DNA of 7,822 nt from JASEGV01 sp037443545 (lineage in GTDB: Bacteria > Bacteroidota > Ignavibacteria > UBA10030 > BY39): NCBI GenBank assembly GCA_037443545.1, contig JBBIOD010000084.1:1-7822 (forward strand). Reading direction: 5' to 3'. The translations under genes were made by a program, and so were the position numbers. This document shows positions 1 through 7,607 of this stretch, piece after piece (position 1 is the first letter of the stretch; each line of letters starts with the position of its first letter). Below the pieces are notes generated by a model. That model saw only the letters and a program-made list of their open reading frames with translations, did not search any database and was not told the origin of the DNA.

Positions 1-57
1 CGTTTCTTTCAGTTAATCCAATTTAACTCTTTCTATTGAATTTTTCAGGTTTAATTA

Positions 58-1599
58 TCATTCCCACTCAATCGTCGCCGGCGGCTTGGAACTGATATCA
101 TATACAACTCGATTCACACCTGTTACTTCATTAATTATTCGGCTCGATATCTTTTCCAAAATTTCCTGCGGCATTCTGAACCAGTCGGCAGTCATACCAT
201 CGACGCTTGTAACAGCACGTAACGCTATTACATTTTCGTAGGTCCGTTCGTCGCCCATTACACCCACCGATTGAACCGGTAATAAAACGGCAAACGCTTG
301 CCATATCAAATCGTAAAGTTTAGATTTTTTTAATTCCTCTATAAAGATATAATCTGCATTGCGTAATATTTCTAACTTATCAATAGTAATTTCGCCGATG
401 ATCCGAACTGCCAAGCCCGGACCCGGAAAAGGATGCCGATAAAGTAAATCGTGAGGCAAACCAAGCTCGTTACCAACCGCGCGGACTTCATCTTTAAATA
501 ATTCGCGTAACGGTTCAATCAGCTTAAGCTTCATTTTATCAGGAAGCCCACCTACGTTGTGGTGTGTTTTGATGGTAGCAGAAAGACCTTTGAACGATTG
601 GGATTCAATAACATCAGGATATAAAGTGCCTTGAGCTAAAAAATCAACATCGCCGAGCTTCCTTGCCTCCTCTTCAAAAATTTCGACGAATGTGTTTCCA
701 ATAATTTTTCTCTTCAATTCAGGATTCTCGACCCCTTTTAATCTCTCAAGGAATATTTTTGATGCATCAATATAATCCAAATTTATTTTGTATTCATCTT
801 TGAATCCGCGAACAACTTCTTGGCTTTCGTCTTTTCGCATTAGTCCGTTATCAATATGAAAACAAAATAAAGTATCGCCGATTGCTTTGTGCATCATAAC
901 AGCCAGCACTGACGAATCGACACCTCCGCTTAATGCACAAATAACTTTGCCACTTCCCACCACATTGCGAATCTCTACAGTTTTTTGTTTGATAAAAGAC
1001 TCAGTACTCCAATCTGATTTGCAACCACATACTCGGCGAACGAAATTTCTTATTATCTCGATCCCTTTTTCGGTATGAATTACTTCAGGATGGAATTGAA
1101 TACCATATATCTTCCGGCTTTCGTCCCTAATTGCACAAAAAGGAGAGTTGTTCGTATGACCGATTTTTTCGAATCCTGACGGAAGTTTTATTAAAGCATC
1201 ACCGTGACTCATCCATACATCAGTTTGTTTTTCAAAATCGAAAAACAAATCGTCGAAGTCGTCAATAAACAATTGAACTTTTCCATATTCTCGCTTTGCA
1301 GAGCGGTCAACCTCACCACCGAGTTGATGCGCAATTAGCTGTAAGCCATAGCAAATACCAAGAATTGGTATGTTTAAGCTGTAAATTTCAGGAGAAAGTT
1401 TAGGGGCGTTTTTTTGATAAACATTAGAAGGTCCACCTGACAATATTATGCTTTTCGGTTTTATTTCCTTGATTTTGGAGAGTGGAATATTATACGTATG
1501 AATTTCGGAATAAACGCCGATTTCACGTATTCTGCGTGCAATTAATTGAGTATATTGCGACCCAAAATCGAGCACTAAAACAATTTCATTCCGTTGCAT
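58..1599 (-). CDS. guaA: GMP synthase (glutamine-hydrolysing), GuaA
   Basis: GuaA makes GMP from XMP, ATP and glutamine in the cytoplasm, the last step of the guanine branch of purine synthesis. The 513-residue product is close to the usual family length (E. coli about 525) and looks complete. Residues 1 to about 190 form the class I glutamine amidotransferase: GICYGLQ gives the nucleophile Cys83, and FHPE gives His170 and Glu172 of the triad. The ATP-pyrophosphatase domain follows, with the P-loop SGGVDSS at 224-230. The C-terminal dimerisation domain carries RHPFPGPGLAVR (388-399) and ends in the family-typical KPPATIEWE. The ATG is preceded by GAGG four bases upstream. The start lies 11 bases after the mutase stop, so cotranscription and translational coupling are likely. 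All key residues seen are intact. Identification is secure. Confidence 0.98.
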   Translation of the reverse strand: MQRNEIVLVLDFGSQYTQLIARRIREIGVYSEIHTYNIPLSKIKEIKPKSIILSGGPSNVYQKNAPKLSPEIYSLNIPILGICYGLQLIAHQLGGEVDRSAKREYGKVQLFIDDFDDLFFDFEKQTDVWMSHGDALIKLPSGFEKIGHTNNSPFCAIRDESRKIYGIQFHPEVIHTEKGIEIIRNFVRRVCGCKSDWSTESFIKQKTVEIRNVVGSGKVICALSGGVDSSVLAVMMHKAIGDTLFCFHIDNGLMRKDESQEVVRGFKDEYKINLDYIDASKIFLERLKGVENPELKRKIIGNTFVEIFEEEARKLGDVDFLAQGTLYPDVIESQSFKGLSATIKTHHNVGGLPDKMKLKLIEPLRELFKDEVRAVGNELGLPHDLLYRHPFPGPGLAVRIIGEITIDKLEILRNADYIFIEELKKSKLYDLIWQAFAVLLPVQSVGVMGDERTYENVIALRAVTSVDGMTADWFRMPQEILEKISSRIINEVTGVNRVVYDISSKPPATIEWE

Positions 1600-1610
1600 A
1601 ATACCTCATT

Positions 1611-3254
1611 TTAAATTTCTTTATATTCACCCCACGCTTGTCGAAGCGCCTGCGATATCTCACCGATGGTTGCATAACACTCAACTGCGCTAAAGAGATG
1701 TGGTAACAAATTTTCAGTCGATAGAGCAACTTCTTTAAGTTGCTTTATAGCTAATTCGACTGATTTACCATTTCTTTTTTGCCGTAACTCTTTCAGTTTC
1801 AAAACTTGCTTTTCACGCACACTGTGATCAATTTTTAAAGTATCAGGTTTTATTGTTTCTTTTGTAACGAACTCATTCGTTCCGACTATAATTTTGTTTT
1901 TACTTTCAATTTCTTTTTGATATTCATAAGCACTGTTTGCGATTTCGTTTTGATAAAAATTATTTTCGATTGCTTTAACGGCGCCACCAATCGAATCAAT
2001 TTTTTTGATATAGTCCATTGCGCGTTTTTCAATTTTATCCGTGAGATCCTCTATGTAAAATGAACCACCGATAGGATCGATTGTATCGGCGCATCCGCTC
2101 TCGTAGGCAATAATTTGTTGAGTGCGGAGAGCCAACCGTACCGATTCTTCGGTGGGCAACGCAAGTGCTTCGTCGCGGCTGTTAGTATGCAGCGACTGGC
2201 AGCCACCTAACACGGCAGCTAATGCCTGAAGCGTTACCCTGACGACATTGTTTTCGATCTGTTGAGCTGTAAGAGTTGAGCCGGCTGTTTGAGCATGAAA
2301 GCGGAGTTTCATCGACTCAGAATTCTTTGCACCAAATCTTTCACGCATAATCTTTGCCCATAAACGCCTCGCAGCACGGAACTTTGCTACTTCTTCAAAC
2401 AAGTTATTATGAGAATTAAAGAAGAAGGATAACTGCGAACCAAACAAATCAACATCGAGCCCGGCATCTACAGCCGCTTGGACATAGGCAATCCCGTTGG
2501 CTAGAGTGAATGCAACTTCCTGCACAGCATTTGATCCGGCTTCCCTGATATGATAACCGCTGATTGAAATCGTGTTCCACTTGGGTAAATTTTTACTGCA
2601 CCAACTAAAAGTATCAGTAACCAATCGCATCGAAGGTTGCGGAGGATAAATATAAGTTCCGCGTGCGATGTATTCTTTCAGAATGTCGTTCTGGATTGTC
2701 CCAGAAATTTTAGATAAATCGGCACCTTGTTTTTTTGCAATTGCAGCGTACATACATAGCAGAATTGCAGCAGTGGCATTAATTGTCATTGATGTTGAAA
2801 CGCGCTGAAGTTCAATCCCGTCGAACAGTCGTTCCATATCTTCAAGCGAATCGATAGCAACGCCAACCTTGCCAACCTCGCCTTCAGCTATCGGGTGGTC
2901 GGAATCGTATCCGATTTGTGTAGGCAAGTCAAAAGCAACTGACAATCCAGTAGTTCCGTGATCAAGCAAATACCGATAGCGTTTGTTCGATTCTTCAGCC
3001 GTTGCAAAACCGGCATACTGCCGCATAGTCCAGAATCTCCCGCGATACATATTCGGATACACTCCGCGAGTGAACGGATATTCACCCGGGAACCCGAGTG
3101 CGTTGAGATAGTCGGTTTCTCGGAAGTATAAACTTTCGATTTCTATCTTCGAGTCGGTAGAAAATTTTTCTTTCCTTTCTTTAGATTTATCAAGAACAGC
3201 CTTTAACGTTTCGTTTTTCCACTTATTGAATCGGTTTCCAATATCATTGGGCAT
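1611..3254 (-). CDS. Methylmalonyl-CoA mutase, large catalytic subunit without B12-binding domain
   Basis: This is the acyl-CoA-binding TIM-barrel subunit of an adenosylcobalamin-dependent mutase, expected to interconvert (R)-methylmalonyl-CoA and succinyl-CoA. It is 547 residues long and stops after the catalytic domain. The C-terminal B12-binding domain with its DxHxxG motif is absent, so a separate small subunit encoded elsewhere is expected, as in the two-gene mutases of archaea and many bacteria. Substrate-specificity residues fit methylmalonyl-CoA: Tyr80 in RQYAGF matches human Tyr110, Arg198 in KEYIAR matches human Arg228, and His235 in SGYH matches the catalytic His. As I recall, isobutyryl-CoA and 2-hydroxyisobutyryl-CoA mutases carry Phe or Ile at the Tyr site and Gln at the Arg site. 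TIQNDILKEY, SISGYHIREAG and SLHTNSRDEALALP are strong family motifs. The ATG has AGGA seven bases upstream. Published symbols vary (mcmA, mutB, scpA), so none is assigned. No partner subunit, epimerase or MeaB chaperone lies in the window. Confidence 0.93.
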   Translation of the reverse strand: MPNDIGNRFNKWKNETLKAVLDKSKERKEKFSTDSKIEIESLYFRETDYLNALGFPGEYPFTRGVYPNMYRGRFWTMRQYAGFATAEESNKRYRYLLDHGTTGLSVAFDLPTQIGYDSDHPIAEGEVGKVGVAIDSLEDMERLFDGIELQRVSTSMTINATAAILLCMYAAIAKKQGADLSKISGTIQNDILKEYIARGTYIYPPQPSMRLVTDTFSWCSKNLPKWNTISISGYHIREAGSNAVQEVAFTLANGIAYVQAAVDAGLDVDLFGSQLSFFFNSHNNLFEEVAKFRAARRLWAKIMRERFGAKNSESMKLRFHAQTAGSTLTAQQIENNVVRVTLQALAAVLGGCQSLHTNSRDEALALPTEESVRLALRTQQIIAYESGCADTIDPIGGSFYIEDLTDKIEKRAMDYIKKIDSIGGAVKAIENNFYQNEIANSAYEYQKEIESKNKIIVGTNEFVTKETIKPDTLKIDHSVREKQVLKLKELRQKRNGKSVELAIKQLKEVALSTENLLPHLFSAVECYATIGEISQALRQAWGEYKEI

Positions 3255-3302
3255 AACATATTCCTATTAGTTAATGGACGGCTTAAAAATAAAGAAAAGT
3301 TA

Positions 3303-3812
3303 TCAAGGATACAAAAAGAGATTTTGGATTTGATTTGGGATACTAAATATAGTTTTCCCGTTTTCTTGTACGAAAATTAATTGATAAAAATATACTCCAC
3401 TCGAAAACTTACCAGCATCCCAAACCTCTTTATAGTAACCTGGTTTTTTTAATTCATTTACCATTGTTGCTACACAACGTCCAAGATCATCGTATATCAT
3501 TAGAGTTACAGAATTGTTCATCGGTAATTGATAACTGATAGTTGTTGTTGGATTGAATGGGTTGGGATAGTTCTGATGAAGAGTAAAATTAATTGGAATA
3601 TTATTTTCCTCTTTCACGCTGAGCCGTGTACCTGTAGTAAATGTGTTATCAATACTATAATGCCTGCCCTCTTGATTTTTTGCTACAGCCCTAAAATTAT
3701 ACTTAGTTTTCGGCTGAAGTAAATTCAACTGTTCACTGAAAAAAACACTATTTTGTATATCCTCAAGAGACTGTTTACTCGTTACGTTTCCATAATTTTC
3801 TGAAATCCCCAA
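3303..3812 (-). CDS. T9SS type-A sorting-domain protein, readable 3' part of a broken gene
   Basis: The readable 169-codon frame encodes the end of a cell-surface or secreted protein. Residues 1-60 match the second half of a fibronectin-III-like domain (ISENYGN, then LQPKTKYNFRAVAKNQEG, then NTFTT). A short linker leads to a type IX secretion C-terminal domain at about 72-145: NYPNPFNPTTTISYQLP, VTLMIYDDLGRCVATMVNE, WDAGKFSSGVYFYQL. In this family the tail directs a cargo with an N-terminal signal peptide through the outer-membrane T9SS. The only start is a TTG directly inside the domain, with no convincing ribosome binding site, and it follows an in-frame TAG at 3819-3821. The frame has no signal peptide, so as read it could not be exported. 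The last 25 or so residues (FVQENGKTIFSIPNQ and onward) do not resemble the usual Lys-rich end of such tails. I read this as the 3' piece of a gene starting at 3987. It ends 48 bases before the mutase gene. Confidence 0.75.
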   Translation of the reverse strand: MGISENYGNVTSKQSLEDIQNSVFFSEQLNLLQPKTKYNFRAVAKNQEGRHYSIDNTFTTGTRLSVKEENNIPINFTLHQNYPNPFNPTTTISYQLPMNNSVTLMIYDDLGRCVATMVNELKKPGYYKEVWDAGKFSSGVYFYQLIFVQENGKTIFSIPNQIQNLFLYP

Positions 3813-3987
3813 TTCGAACTAACCTTCAATCAATAAACCGTTAGGGTTAAAATAGAGAAATAAAATATCAAGAAAAACAATATTTTTATTCGTTAACACC
3901 ATATCTATTTTGATTTAAGAATAGAACTAAATGAACAATTATGAATTTAAATCCCATGTAGCGAGTAAAACCATTTTTTAATTTCAT
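3813..3987 (-). pseudogene. 5' remnant of the T9SS cargo gene: signal peptide, frameshift, in-frame TAG
   Basis: Directly upstream of the readable T9SS frame is a gene start too short for ordinary ORF calling. An ATG at 3985-3987 follows AAGGGGA five bases upstream and opens a 33-codon frame that stops at TAA 3886-3888. The peptide looks like a signal sequence: a basic start (MKLKNGFTRYMGFK) and a hydrophobic core (FIIVHLVLFL). A second frame, the one used by the downstream T9SS part, is open from 3914 to 3822. It reads LYFNPNGLLIEG, then TAG, then FELGISENYGN. The NPNG...FELG spacing is typical of fibronectin-III-like domains found with these tails, so the TAG sits inside a conserved domain. 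One extra base in the overlap 3889-3914, for instance in the A run at 3908-3911, would explain the frame change. Two lesions suggest decay, though a sequencing error could account for the first. The intact product would be only about 228 residues, so internal deletion is also possible. Confidence 0.6.
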
Positions 3988-3992
3988 TTTAT

Positions 3993-3998
3993 CCCCTT
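3993..3998 (-). promoter_or_regulatory. Ribosome binding site of the broken T9SS cargo gene
   Basis: AAGGGG on the minus strand lies five bases before the ATG at 3985-3987. It is one of the strongest Shine-Dalgarno matches in the window and supports a true ancestral start here, despite the short frame that follows. Confidence 0.6.
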
Positions 3999-4003
3999 CA
4001 GTA

Positions 4004-4031
4004 ATTATATTATAGTTAAACTTTTAAACAA
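4004..4031 (-). promoter_or_regulatory. Putative sigma70-like promoter of the T9SS cargo remnant
   Basis: On the minus strand TTGTTT (4026-4031) is followed after 16 bases by a perfect TATAAT (4004-4009). A second TATAAT overlaps it at 4009-4014. The -10 element lies about 17 bases upstream of the ATG at 3987, allowing only a short leader. The -35 box matches consensus in just three of six positions, and the region is AT-rich, so a chance match is possible. No clear promoter is visible in the 48-base gap before the mutase gene, so this site might also supply transcription of the mutase and guaA. Confidence 0.4.
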
Positions 4032-4077
4032 CTGTTACCGTCGCATAAAAATAATAGACGAATGTCGAAAAATAATT

Positions 4078-6159
4078 TTAATCACTCTTCACATCCAAAA
4101 CCCTATCATCACTCTGCAATGTATTAACAATATCCATTCGTGAAATAACTTTTCCGAATATCGTATATCTTCCGTCGAGATGTGGCTGCGGGGATTGAGT
4201 GATAAAAAATTGTGACCCCTCGGTATCTTTACCTGAACTAGCCATTCCCACTGAGCCTGTTTCGAACGTCAGCGGCGAAAATTCAGACCGAATCGAATAA
4301 CCCGGTCCTCCCCATCCAGTTCCTTCAGGATCGCCCCCCTGGATAACAAAGTTCGGGACGATGCGATGGAAAACCGTTCCGCGGAAAAAACCTTTCTCAA
4401 CTAATCGAACAAAACTCAATACCGTAAAAGGTGCCGCATCGACGTTAAGTTCTATCCGTATATCACCCCGTATAGTTTCAATTTTAACGATCGGATGTTT
4501 TCGTATTGAATCTAAATATTTATAATCATAATCTACATACATCGGCTGCATGTGTAATTGAACATCTTTCGAGTGATCTTTTCCAGTAATCGACTTCAAC
4601 GCCACTGCAGCTACTTTTGCAATCGTTTGTTCCGGGACTTGCAACATTCGGCGTAAACTTTTTAAAACTTTTTCGTCTTTGAGCGATCCCAGTGTTTTAA
4701 TTATCTCTAGTATAGCATCTGTGTCTTGTGGAATCCTCAAGCGGTTCAACGCCTTCAATAACTGGGCAACAGATTCTTTTCTTAAAAATATAGAATCGCG
4801 TAAAATTGTCGCTGCTGTTGAAACGACAGCAATCTCGCGACTCTCAAGCCCGCTAATTATTTTGTTGTATGAATTTTCAATCAACTCTTTTTCATTAACT
4901 TGTTGTTTACACAAGTATTGCAACCCCTCTAATGCTGCCGCTGCTGTTAACGGGTCTTTGTGATCGCTAAATTTCAATAAATCATCAGCTACTTCAACAG
5001 AGCCAGTTTGAGCCAATGCTTCCACAATATCGGGAAGAAGCTGGCGTTGGGCACTCAGATTTTTGCGAAGAATATCGATAGCATTTTTTTTTACCAATTT
5101 TGCATAAGTAATAGATGCCTGCCCTTGGTATTGCCAACGGTATGCCTTATCCGGATTACCAACAATTTTTCGCAGCCATTCGAAAATTTCTTGAACAATT
5201 TTATTACCATCCTCCTCTTTTAAATTCGTATTTGCAAAAGCTGATAATGCTGTTAAGGCGATGTGCATATTTTCGTCGTGGAACGCCCGCTTCAAAATAT
5301 CTACTGCATCCTCGTTGTTTTTCAAATCAAAATTTGAAATCGCCCGAATCGCATTTACACGCACCCGCCAATCACGATCATAATTTGCCATTCGTTGAAG
5401 CGGATCTAAACAATATTTTTCGTCCTTCAACCGTCCCAATAAAGTTGCAAAATTCATTCTCACAATCGGGTCGCCACTTTTATACAGAGGGACGATGTTA
5501 TGAATCTCATTCAGAATCTCTTTATGACTTTCAGGTATTGAGCTGATTCTCATCAAGGCATACACTGTTCGCCAGTTCACCGGCGTTCCAGGTTTGATGA
5601 ATGTTATTAAATACTTGATTGCATCGGAGTTATAGATATTTCGAATCGCAAAACGTGCAACCGACATAGTTAATCCGTTTACAAAAACGCGCGGATATAG
5701 AGTTCCATAACGAATCATCAGTTGATTGAGAGCCTCTTCGGTTCCGAATTTACCAAGTTCTTCAATTAACCGTTCATCGACCGATGTTTTTCCTAACTCC
5801 TTCCAGATTAATTGAGTTTCTAAATCTATCTTCCCTTTCGGGCTGAGCATCGTTCCGGTTTGTCCGATTGCAAATGCAGCAGCGGCTTGGACTGCTCCAC
5901 TTTGGTCCCTTAAATTTCTTACAAGCAGGTGCAGGACTGCTGTATCCTGAATGCTTGCGAAAGCATACGTTGCCTTTTCACGAACTAGCTCATCGTCATC
6001 AGAGAGAAAACTGACCAACTTGCCGTCGTGTACAGTGCGTAAATCCTGCATTTTTAGAATGAGTTCAATCTTACTCCGTCTGATTTGATCCTTCTCCTCT
6101 TTAGTTTGAGGAAAACTAACTGCGGAAATCAGAATGAACGAAAGTAATAAAGTTTTCAT
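4078..6159 (-). CDS. Exported HEAT-repeat protein with C-terminal cyclophilin-type peptidyl-prolyl isomerase domain
   Basis: The 693-residue product joins a helical-repeat scaffold to a proline isomerase. Residues 1 to about 18 are a signal peptide (MKTLLLSFILISAVSFPQ), with no lipobox cysteine, so a periplasmic or otherwise exported protein is expected. From about 45 to 525 there are repeated HEAT-like helix pairs, for example DDDELVREKATYAFASI, GDPIVRMNFATLLGRL, DRDWRVRVNAIRAIS and KDPLTAAAALEGLQYL. The cyclophilin domain covers about 556-690. FHRIVPNFVIQGGDP gives the catalytic Arg599 with Phe604 and Gln607, and GSQFFIT the hydrophobic pocket. The position of human CypA Trp121 is His660 (PHLDGRYTIFGKV), which usually goes with weak cyclosporin binding. 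The HEAT array probably recruits clients or partners, which is inference. I chose the ATG at 6159: it has GAGGGGG upstream and begins the signal peptide. A TTG 45 bases further up would bury the signal sequence and overlap the previous gene. The gap to that gene is 10 bases. Confidence 0.92.
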   Translation of the reverse strand: MKTLLLSFILISAVSFPQTKEEKDQIRRSKIELILKMQDLRTVHDGKLVSFLSDDDELVREKATYAFASIQDTAVLHLLVRNLRDQSGAVQAAAAFAIGQTGTMLSPKGKIDLETQLIWKELGKTSVDERLIEELGKFGTEEALNQLMIRYGTLYPRVFVNGLTMSVARFAIRNIYNSDAIKYLITFIKPGTPVNWRTVYALMRISSIPESHKEILNEIHNIVPLYKSGDPIVRMNFATLLGRLKDEKYCLDPLQRMANYDRDWRVRVNAIRAISNFDLKNNEDAVDILKRAFHDENMHIALTALSAFANTNLKEEDGNKIVQEIFEWLRKIVGNPDKAYRWQYQGQASITYAKLVKKNAIDILRKNLSAQRQLLPDIVEALAQTGSVEVADDLLKFSDHKDPLTAAAALEGLQYLCKQQVNEKELIENSYNKIISGLESREIAVVSTAATILRDSIFLRKESVAQLLKALNRLRIPQDTDAILEIIKTLGSLKDEKVLKSLRRMLQVPEQTIAKVAAVALKSITGKDHSKDVQLHMQPMYVDYDYKYLDSIRKHPIVKIETIRGDIRIELNVDAAPFTVLSFVRLVEKGFFRGTVFHRIVPNFVIQGGDPEGTGWGGPGYSIRSEFSPLTFETGSVGMASSGKDTEGSQFFITQSPQPHLDGRYTIFGKVISRMDIVNTLQSDDRVLDVKSD

Positions 6160-6163
6160 TTTT

Positions 6164-6170
6164 CCCCCTC
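6164..6170 (-). promoter_or_regulatory. Ribosome binding site that fixes the start of the HEAT-cyclophilin gene
   Basis: GAGGGGG lies four bases before the ATG at 6157-6159. Its first base is the last base of the TAG stop (6170-6172) of the TatD-radical SAM gene. This overlap suggests that ribosomes ending on the first gene help initiation on the second, and it rules out the longer TTG start as the main one. Confidence 0.75.
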
Positions 6171-7582
6171 TAAAAAAATGGTCGGTTTTTAAATTTTGCT
6201 CCAATTTCCTTCTCTACAAATGAGAGGGCTTTCTTCTCATCTCCACCGGTAAGGTCAACAATCGTCATCGTTACATCACCGATAAGCTTAACTGCTTCTT
6301 TAGCAAAATCAATCATCGTGGGAAAATATTTCTGACCATCGATCCTCATCATCTCGCCGTATTGCGTGGGATCGGTGGAATTTAAACTGATAGAAATAGA
6401 ATCCACAACGCCAACAAGGTCGGGAACAATGTTGCGATGGTTGATAACATTGCCGTGGCCATCTGTGTTAAGGCGGACTTTTCCGCCGTTTTGTTTTACC
6501 CAGTTGCCAACTTCTTTCACAACGTCAAGACGGATTGTCGGCTCGCCAAAACCACAGAAGACGACCTCGTCATATTTCTTAGGGTCGCCGATAGCTTCAA
6601 TAACTTCTGCCGAAGTTGGTTCTTTTTTGATTTTTAGATTATGACCTTTTACGAGAGCTTCCCCTTTCCGGTCGCAGAACCAACAATCGGCATCGCAACG
6701 AAGTGTGATGTTTAAATAAAGCGAGTTTTTAATTTTGTAAGCGATGGCAGGTTCAGGATATTTCCCAACACCGAATAATTTATAGACACCGAGATTGGAT
6801 GCCCGGCAAATATCCTCGACAGAAAGTTTTTGAATCTCAGCTACTTTTTCTGCAACATATTGAATGTATGCGGGTTCATTTCGCTTACCACGATGAGGAA
6901 CCGGCGATAAGTATGGACTGTCTGTCTCTAATAGAATATGTTCGATGGAAACGTTTTCGGCAACTTCAACGATTTTGGATTTTTGAGGGACCTTCGGCTT
7001 GAATGTTACAACTCCCGGCACCGAGATATAAAATCCCAAATTTATAACTTTCCAAGCCAAACTTGAATCGCCTGAAAAAGAATGAAACACACCTTTGGGT
7101 GATGGGTAACGATTATTAGGAATGCGTTGTCGCAAGTTTGGTGCTTTCCGAAGCTCTTCTCTTAGGATTGAGATTGTATCCGATTCTGATTCCCGCATAT
7201 GCACAATGATCGGCAGCTCTTGCCGTTGGGCTATCTCTATTTGCTTAGTAAATACTTTACGCTGTATTTCCTGCGGAGAATAATTGTAATGGTAATCCAA
7301 ACCGATTTCACCGATGGCAACAACTTTCGGGTGATGGCTTAATTTTTCGATTTCTTCGAGTAATTTATCGTTCGCTTTCGCGGCGTCGTGAGGATGGAAG
7401 CCAACTGCCGCATAAATCAAATCATATTTTTCAGCTAAATCGATTGCTGCTTTGCTCGATTCGAGGTCAGTTCCGGGATTTATTATGTACTCAACACCGG
7501 CATCTTGAGCGCGTTTAAGGACATCGTCGATGTCATTTTTATAATCGTTAGAATTTAAATGTGCATGAGAATCTATAAACAT
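6170..7582 (-). CDS. TatD-family hydrolase fused to a TatD-linked radical SAM domain
   Basis: This 470-residue cytoplasmic protein is a two-enzyme fusion. Residues 1 to about 272 form a TatD metal-dependent hydrolase (TIM barrel), a family with DNase activity in some members. Metal ligands are visible: His6 and His8 in DSHAHL, Glu92 in GEIGLDY, His128 in VHMRES, His167 in FHSFSG and Asp221 in ETDSPYLSP. Residues about 285-470 are a compact radical SAM domain: CDADCWFC gives Cys296, Cys300 and Cys303 for the 4Fe-4S cluster, followed by VKGHNL and GFGEPTIRLDVV. These motifs fit the family named for its association with TatD (TIGR04038, from memory), which is usually a separate neighbouring gene. 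Its substrate is not known to me. The ATG start is at the normal TatD N-terminus. A stretch of about 20 residues at 142-163, between two metal ligands, looks like a modest insertion. The gene ends 10 bases before the HEAT-cyclophilin gene and has a promoter-like site just upstream. Confidence 0.93.
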   Translation of the reverse strand: MFIDSHAHLNSNDYKNDIDDVLKRAQDAGVEYIINPGTDLESSKAAIDLAEKYDLIYAAVGFHPHDAAKANDKLLEEIEKLSHHPKVVAIGEIGLDYHYNYSPQEIQRKVFTKQIEIAQRQELPIIVHMRESESDTISILREELRKAPNLRQRIPNNRYPSPKGVFHSFSGDSSLAWKVINLGFYISVPGVVTFKPKVPQKSKIVEVAENVSIEHILLETDSPYLSPVPHRGKRNEPAYIQYVAEKVAEIQKLSVEDICRASNLGVYKLFGVGKYPEPAIAYKIKNSLYLNITLRCDADCWFCDRKGEALVKGHNLKIKKEPTSAEVIEAIGDPKKYDEVVFCGFGEPTIRLDVVKEVGNWVKQNGGKVRLNTDGHGNVINHRNIVPDLVGVVDSISISLNSTDPTQYGEMMRIDGQKYFPTMIDFAKEAVKLIGDVTMTIVDLTGGDEKKALSFVEKEIGAKFKNRPFF

Positions 7583-7607
7583 ATTTTTCCATTAATCGAT
7601 TTGGATT

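Noticed and set aside
11..28. Inverted repeat AGTTAA-6-TTAACT just downstream of guaA, considered as a terminator
   Set aside because: The stem is only six A/T-rich pairs and is not followed by a T run on the minus strand, so it does not look like an intrinsic terminator.
3255..3302. Promoter for the mutase in the 48-base gap
   Set aside because: The gap is AT-rich with loose -10-like strings, but no convincing -35/-10 pair is visible.
4032..4077. Hairpin after the HEAT-cyclophilin stop as a terminator
   Set aside because: T runs are present, but the only stem (GAC/GTC) is three pairs, too short to call.
5115..5546. Plus-strand open frame of 143 codons
   Set aside because: It lies wholly antisense within the HEAT-repeat gene, has no recognisable domain, and is typical of a shadow frame.
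6160..6204. Longer start (TTG at 6204) for the HEAT-cyclophilin protein
   Set aside because: It would overlap the previous gene and put 15 residues before the signal peptide. The ATG at 6159 has a much better ribosome binding site.
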